DNA of 64,000 nucleotides. It comes from CAZKBP01 sp964551015. GTDB lineage: Bacteria; Bacteroidota; Bacteroidia; Cytophagales; Microscillaceae. Both the position numbers and the translations under genes were made by a program. The notes beneath the pieces are model-generated. The model did no database searches, was not told the DNA's origin, and was given only the letters and a program-made list of their open reading frames with translations. The stretch lies in contig CAZKBP010000011.1 of NCBI GenBank assembly GCA_964551015.1, forward strand, positions 77,651 to 141,650, in the 5' to 3' direction. This document shows positions 60,333-64,000 of the stretch, piece after piece. The stretch's first letter is position 1; each line of letters begins with the position of its first letter.

Positions 60333-61352
60333 CTAAGGTTTGTTTCTTTTAACCTTGACGGTGTAGGTGATTACATAATACTCTTTTACTTTGATGTGAA
60401 CATCATATTCTCCCTGCCTCTGAAATGGGTAACTGATTGCTAAAAGTCCTTCTTGATCTCGACTGATCTCAGGGTTTACAGTACGACTATGAGACCCAGA
60501 GACGAGTTCTAGGTTAATATTTTGAAGTGCCAAAGTATCAGGAGCTTTGCATAAAAAAGTAACTGGCTCATTTTGGTAAACTTGTAAGTTCATTAATTGC
60601 GGTTCAAGCGGAATGATATGATAGTCAAAGGCGTATCTATAAACCAAAGGAGCATTTAAAAACTCTTTGAGTTCAGGTTTATCCGCCATCAGTATCCAAG
60701 TAGTATCCAATGGATAATGGCTTTTGATAAATAAATCTGGGGCAGCCAAAAAATAGCCATCGTGATAATTAGGAATAAATCTGTTTTCACGGAGATCAAA
60801 GACCCCACTCGACCAAGTAGCATCACAAAGATACCAGCGACCATGGAGTTGTACAGCGTTCCAAGAGTGATTGGGGACACCCGGTGCACCTATGTTAGCA
60901 TTGACTGCTCGACCATAACCATCAATGATCTTACAATTAATGTTAGCTAGACTCGATAGTTCCCGTACTAAGTAAGCATAACCAGTACAGATCGTTTTTT
61001 GCTCTTTCAGAAGCTTCTTGAAGACCTGTGATTGAAAAGATTGATTCCATTCGGTCAACGCTTGGGCATCTCCCTGCAATTTTTCTCGTTTTTTCTTATT
61101 TTTCAAATAATACCAGTAGTCATTCTCGAGATTAGTACAGACCCAGATGTAAATTGCCCGGAACTTCTCCACCTCAGTAGATAAGGGTGCGGTTAGTTTG
61201 TAAGCTAGTTCTGGTAGTTTTTCCAAACCCGTTCCCTTGTAAAGCGCGGCCAGGCTATCGGCTCGACCAAAATCTACTTGGGTAAAATCAACCTTCTGCG
61301 CTTGTACCTTTACACTCGTGATGAGCAGGCATCCCAGTAATATTCTAATCAT
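60333..61352 (-). CDS. Secreted transglutaminase-like protein
   Basis: This 339-residue protein has a signal peptide (LLGCLLITSVKVQA). A transglutaminase-like core lies at residues ~50-200: FRAIYIWVCTNLENDYWYYL, catalytic Cys in EQKTICTGYAYLVREL, the His in GVPNHSWNAVQLHGRWYL, and the Asp in CDATWSSG. The Cys-His-Asp set is complete. The rest is beta-rich. Such proteins act as transpeptidases, proteases or inactive scaffolds in the envelope. It overlaps the next gene upstream (61349-62065) by 4 bp (ATGA), so the two are translationally coupled. Confidence 0.85.
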   Translation of the reverse strand: MIRILLGCLLITSVKVQAQKVDFTQVDFGRADSLAALYKGTGLEKLPELAYKLTAPLSTEVEKFRAIYIWVCTNLENDYWYYLKNKKKREKLQGDAQALTEWNQSFQSQVFKKLLKEQKTICTGYAYLVRELSSLANINCKIIDGYGRAVNANIGAPGVPNHSWNAVQLHGRWYLCDATWSSGVFDLRENRFIPNYHDGYFLAAPDLFIKSHYPLDTTWILMADKPELKEFLNAPLVYRYAFDYHIIPLEPQLMNLQVYQNEPVTFLCKAPDTLALQNINLELVSGSHSRTVNPEISRDQEGLLAISYPFQRQGEYDVHIKVKEYYVITYTVKVKRNKP

Positions 61353-62065
61353 TCAAATATTCCTTTGATTTTTTGCCAGAGCGAGCGTTTGGATTGGTAT
61401 ACTTGATCTACGCTTACTTCTCCCATTAATGCGATTTCTTCGAGCTTCATCGTTATGTTTAGAGTTTTTGAAATATTCTCTGGGATGGCATATTCCTTAG
61501 TTTTAAAACCTATTGCTTGAAAAACAAGAATATTCCCTTGTTCCAGCGGTAGGGTGAGTTTAAACTTACCTCCAGCATCTGTTACCACACCGACGGTCGT
61601 TCCTTTGAAATACACACTAACTCCAATTAGGGGTTCATCCTCATAAACGACCACCCCTTCTATGGTTCGCTCCTCTTTTTTTACTTTGGAATCCAAATGA
61701 TCTTCCTCTTTTTGAGGTATTTGTAGCGTAGTTGCTTGCTTTTTGTGCTGGGCTTGGCTATGCTTGATGGTTAATAATGAAACCAGAGAAAAACTTACCA
61801 AGCTGGCTTTTAAAAGATGAAAGCGTGATTTTCTTTTTGAGCTTGTAAAATCAGCATAGGTTTTAAGCTGATTTTGGCGGAAATAGCCACAAGTATTTTT
61901 AGGGTGTTCTTTAAAATACTGAATGATTTCGTGATCGCTCATCTTAGTGAAGTCAACCACTTCTTTCTGGCAAGAATTACAAAAGCCACCCATTTCTGTT
62001 GCTTGAAATGTATCCAATCTTTCCGAGCAAGGTTGGCTAATCCTTAGACTGATTTTTCGTTTCAT
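61349..62065 (-). CDS. Membrane protein with N-terminal zinc motif and carboxypeptidase-regulatory domain
   Basis: This 238-residue protein starts with a cytoplasmic module seen in Bacteroidota: ISQPCSERLDTFQATEMGGF then CNSCQKEVVDFTKMSDHEII, with likely zinc-binding cysteines. A membrane helix follows (LLKASLVSFSLVSLLTI, near residue 90), then a periplasmic carboxypeptidase-regulatory-like domain (IEGVVVYEDEPLIGVSVYFK, VTDAGGKFKLTLP). The arrangement recalls anti-sigma-like sensors, but no anti-sigma domain is proven. It is translationally coupled to the transglutaminase-like gene (overlap of 4 bp), so they work together, perhaps in envelope sensing or remodelling. Confidence 0.75.
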   Translation of the reverse strand: MKRKISLRISQPCSERLDTFQATEMGGFCNSCQKEVVDFTKMSDHEIIQYFKEHPKNTCGYFRQNQLKTYADFTSSKRKSRFHLLKASLVSFSLVSLLTIKHSQAQHKKQATTLQIPQKEEDHLDSKVKKEERTIEGVVVYEDEPLIGVSVYFKGTTVGVVTDAGGKFKLTLPLEQGNILVFQAIGFKTKEYAIPENISKTLNITMKLEEIALMGEVSVDQVYQSKRSLWQKIKGIFE

Positions 62066-62206
62066 AAATAATATTTTTGGTTAATTAAAGTACCTTCAGT
62101 TCTTTAGGCCAAAATCGAAGGTTTCTTAATTGAAATTAAACCCTCATTCTATATTGAACGGCTCGCTAAGCCGCCCAGTTTAGCGGAAATGAGTACTTCA
62201 TCTGTT

Positions 62207-62446
62207 TTATGGCTTGGCGTGGAGATAGGGCTTCCAATTTTGTAAAAATCAGAAATAACAAAGCCCCGAGTAAATCGCAAAAAGTCCCGCTAAAACCGCT
62301 AAAAAGTACAGTACACGCGGCGACATCCCAAAAACACTTGTCAAATTTGCCAAAACCCCTCCCAGCATGAAGGTCGATAACATCGCTCCCAAACTATCTA
62401 TCAAAAAGAGTTGCTTTGGATGGATTTTATGCCAATTCGTGGTCAT
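62207..62446 (-). pseudogene. Broken copy of the small membrane protein at 33.6 kb
   Basis: From the ATG at 62446 the frame aligns with the intact gene at 33575-33964: KIHPKQLFLIDSLGAMLSTF, then VLYFLAVLAGLFAIYSG. It stops at a TGA (62249-62251). Beyond it the same frame still matches (FLQNWKPYLHAKP against FGKNWRIYLKAIA) until a second stop near 62207. The last two helices are missing. A nonsense mutation plus truncation inactivated this copy. The frame is open upstream of 62446 to 62530 without homology. Confidence 0.75.
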
Positions 62447-62552
62447 CCTGCTTAGAAATTGTTCGTGCTTGGGCCGGAAGCTGCTTCGGGTTTTGTTAAA
62501 AGACTTCAATTTGTAGACGCTAGCGTACACGCGCCTTTTTACAGCATAAGAT

Positions 62553-63668
62553 TTACAACATAAAAGCCGGAACGTCCTCTCCCAACAGTACTGCTCCCAC
62601 GGTGCGGTAATTCAAGGCATTGACCATGCCGTGTTGTTTGACCACATTTATATCTCGAATCAGTTCTTCCAATTTGTGCGATTGCCAAACCGCCGAGCCA
62701 CCCGCCAAGTCAAAAGCACCCTGCACTACCGAGTGCGCCAAAGATGTGGAATGGTTACTGGCAAGCCGGATTTGGGCCTTGGTGGTGGTAGAGCAAGCTT
62801 CGTTTTCAACTTCTTGTTCGGCCTGAGCAATGGTTTGATTGAATAAAGCCTTAGCCGCTTGGTACGTTCCTTCTAATTTTCCGATTTGAGTTTGCGTTTC
62901 GGGACGTTTGCACAAAGGTTTTCCTTGTCCGAAGGGGCTTTTCACGGTTGCCAGCGTTTTAATTTCTGACAAGGCACGATTTGCCAACCCCAAGCCCACC
63001 GAAGCCACTGTCACCGACAAGGCGCCCAGAAAAGAAAAGCGATACAAGGGAGCATCTACTTGGGCTTGCTTCACGGGAAAAGGAAACCAACGACCATTGG
63101 GAATGAATACGCCTTCGGCTCGGTAGTCAATGCTGTGCGTTCCTTTCAATCCCAAGACCTGCCAGTTATCGATCATCTCGATTTCTTCTGGCTTAAACAT
63201 GACAATGCCCGTGGTCTTAAATTCCTCTCCTTCCATGATCTTCACGCCGCCCACGATATGGCTACAATGGCTAATCCCCGACCCCCAAGTCCAGTGTCCA
63301 GATACTTTTAAGCCTTTTTCCACCCGCTGCGCCATTCCCGCCGGCCCTGCGAAGCCGCCAATCATACTTTCAGGATTTTGGAACAAAGCCTCCGCACTTT
63401 CCGACGCAATAAACCCCGATAGCAAAGCACTACAGCCCGTTACCCCAACCACCCAGGCGAGTGAGCCATTGTAGAAAGCAATTTCCTGAAGCATTTGCGC
63501 AACGGATGAAACGGAAGCTTCCTCTCCTCCCACGGCCTGAGTTGCCCAGCGTTTGACTAAGCCCGCTTTTTTGACTTGCTCCATCAGGTCAGTGGGAAGA
63601 TTTCGCTGAGTTTCTATTTCTTCTTTGCGGGCTTCGGCTGCCTGCGCGAGGTGGATGTGCATGTTCAT
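62553..63668 (-). CDS. Acyl-CoA-dehydrogenase-fold flavoprotein
   Basis: This 371-residue protein has the acyl-CoA dehydrogenase fold. The N-terminal helical part is LPTDLMEQVKKAGLVKRWAT with GGEEASVSSVAQMLQEIAFY. The middle beta domain includes LKVSGHWTWGSGISHCSHIV and QVLGLKGTHSIDYRAEGVFI. The C-terminal helices contain RLASNHSTSLAHSVVQGAFD and LAGGSAVWQSHKLEELIRDI. The catalytic Glu of true acyl-CoA dehydrogenases is not obvious, and the pattern GTHSIDYR is nearer to flavin-dependent monooxygenases (HsaA/DszC-type) in the same superfamily. The substrate is unknown. It stands alone with no reductase partner in the window. Confidence 0.8.
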   Translation of the reverse strand: MNMHIHLAQAAEARKEEIETQRNLPTDLMEQVKKAGLVKRWATQAVGGEEASVSSVAQMLQEIAFYNGSLAWVVGVTGCSALLSGFIASESAEALFQNPESMIGGFAGPAGMAQRVEKGLKVSGHWTWGSGISHCSHIVGGVKIMEGEEFKTTGIVMFKPEEIEMIDNWQVLGLKGTHSIDYRAEGVFIPNGRWFPFPVKQAQVDAPLYRFSFLGALSVTVASVGLGLANRALSEIKTLATVKSPFGQGKPLCKRPETQTQIGKLEGTYQAAKALFNQTIAQAEQEVENEACSTTTKAQIRLASNHSTSLAHSVVQGAFDLAGGSAVWQSHKLEELIRDINVVKQHGMVNALNYRTVGAVLLGEDVPAFML

Positions 63669-63789
63669 TTTGGAGTTTTGATGAGTGTTTTTTTATTTTT
63701 GTAAATATTCTAAAAATAGTAATTTTTTGGGATAAAATTAAAAATAACTGGACGCACATGGGAGTTTGGAGAACGTTTCACGAAACATC

Positions 63790-64000
63790 TCAAAGATTGA
63801 CACACTTTTCTGAACACGCCCGAACACGCCCCTCAGTTGGCCTGTCTGAGAACTGAGCTGGTCTATCTCCAAGCTCGGCTAGCTTGTCTCCAAGCTCGGC
63901 CAGCCTATCTGTGAACTCGGCTGGCCTATCTCCGAACTCCACGAGCCCTCTTCTAAGACCAACTGACCCACCCCAAAAGCTCGGCTGGCCTATCTCCAAG
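63790..64000. repeat. 21-bp direct repeats running off the window end
   Basis: From about 63830 the sequence is a degenerate tandem repeat of a 21-bp unit, TATCTCCAAGCTCGGCTGGCC-like, at least six copies to the window edge. On the minus strand it is open and would encode a seven-residue repeat (AELGDRP, AEFTDRL, AELGDKL, AQFSDRP). Whether it is coding or a non-coding array cannot be told, because it continues beyond the edge. The segment 63669-63790 before it shows nothing else. Confidence 0.7.

Overview
The window looks like chromosomal DNA of a member of the Bacteroidota, most likely a free-living gliding or marine-type lineage near Saprospirales or Cytophagales; that placement is inference. 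The signs are type IX secretion (T9SS) C-terminal sorting tails on large secreted proteins, carboxypeptidase-regulatory-like domains, a LytTR/HisKA_2 signalling pair beside a propeller-SpoIIE protein, homodimeric-type glycyl-tRNA synthetase, a tgt-lptG pair, and starts preceded by A-rich sequence rather than strong Shine-Dalgarno motifs. I see no rRNA, tRNA, CRISPR array, prophage or intact insertion sequence.

Layout. 1-9.4 kb: the end of a vWA/TonB-C protein, an HxlR regulator next to an MBL-DJ-1 fusion, a methyltransferase, an AraC-pirin pair, a zinc-ribbon protein, a DUF2461 protein and a DUF1624 membrane protein, with two copies of an extragenic hairpin repeat and an orphan T9SS tail. 9.6-16 kb: a secreted polycationic 14-residue-repeat protein, a T9SS-exported esterase, a haloalkane dehalogenase and a DUF4421 protein. 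16-24.8 kb: a TetR-thioesterase pair with shared operator-like palindromes, a methyltransferase, an EamA transporter, LptF/G, Tgt, a sulfotransferase and LolD. 25.4-33.5 kb: a giant malectin-domain T9SS protein, isocitrate dehydrogenase, a tandem-ABM protein with an AraC regulator, and a broken alpha-amylase. 33.6-42 kb: GlyQS and a signalling island (kinase, LytTR regulator, propeller-SpoIIE protein).

42-48.7 kb: a LamG protein, a 59-bp tandem repeat, an unusual four-gene operon with three phosphodiester-glycosidase-like (NAGPA/DUF2233) paralogues and a membrane protein, then recA. 48.9-52.9 kb: outer-membrane and secreted hypotheticals, an intact Uma2 protein, and decayed gene pieces including a truncated Uma2 copy and a third extragenic repeat. 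52.9-60.3 kb: glpK and glpD enclosing two tandem paralogous unknown genes, an 81-bp tandem repeat with two hairpins per unit, and katG followed by an ankyrin gene. 60.3-64 kb: a transglutaminase/regulatory-domain pair, a pseudogene copy of the small membrane protein at 33.6 kb, an acyl-CoA-dehydrogenase-like flavoprotein, and a 21-bp repeat running off the end.

How genes work together: glycerol enters central metabolism through GlpK and GlpD; KatG probably acts with its ankyrin neighbour in peroxide defence; LptF/G and LolD serve outer-membrane biogenesis; the kinase, LytTR regulator and SpoIIE protein look like one sensory module. The strongest candidates for undescribed biology are the three-paralogue phosphodiester-glycosidase operon, the paired genes inside the glp locus, the polycationic repeat protein, and the hairpin-rich repeat families. 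Functions are read from sequence features alone; no database search was run.
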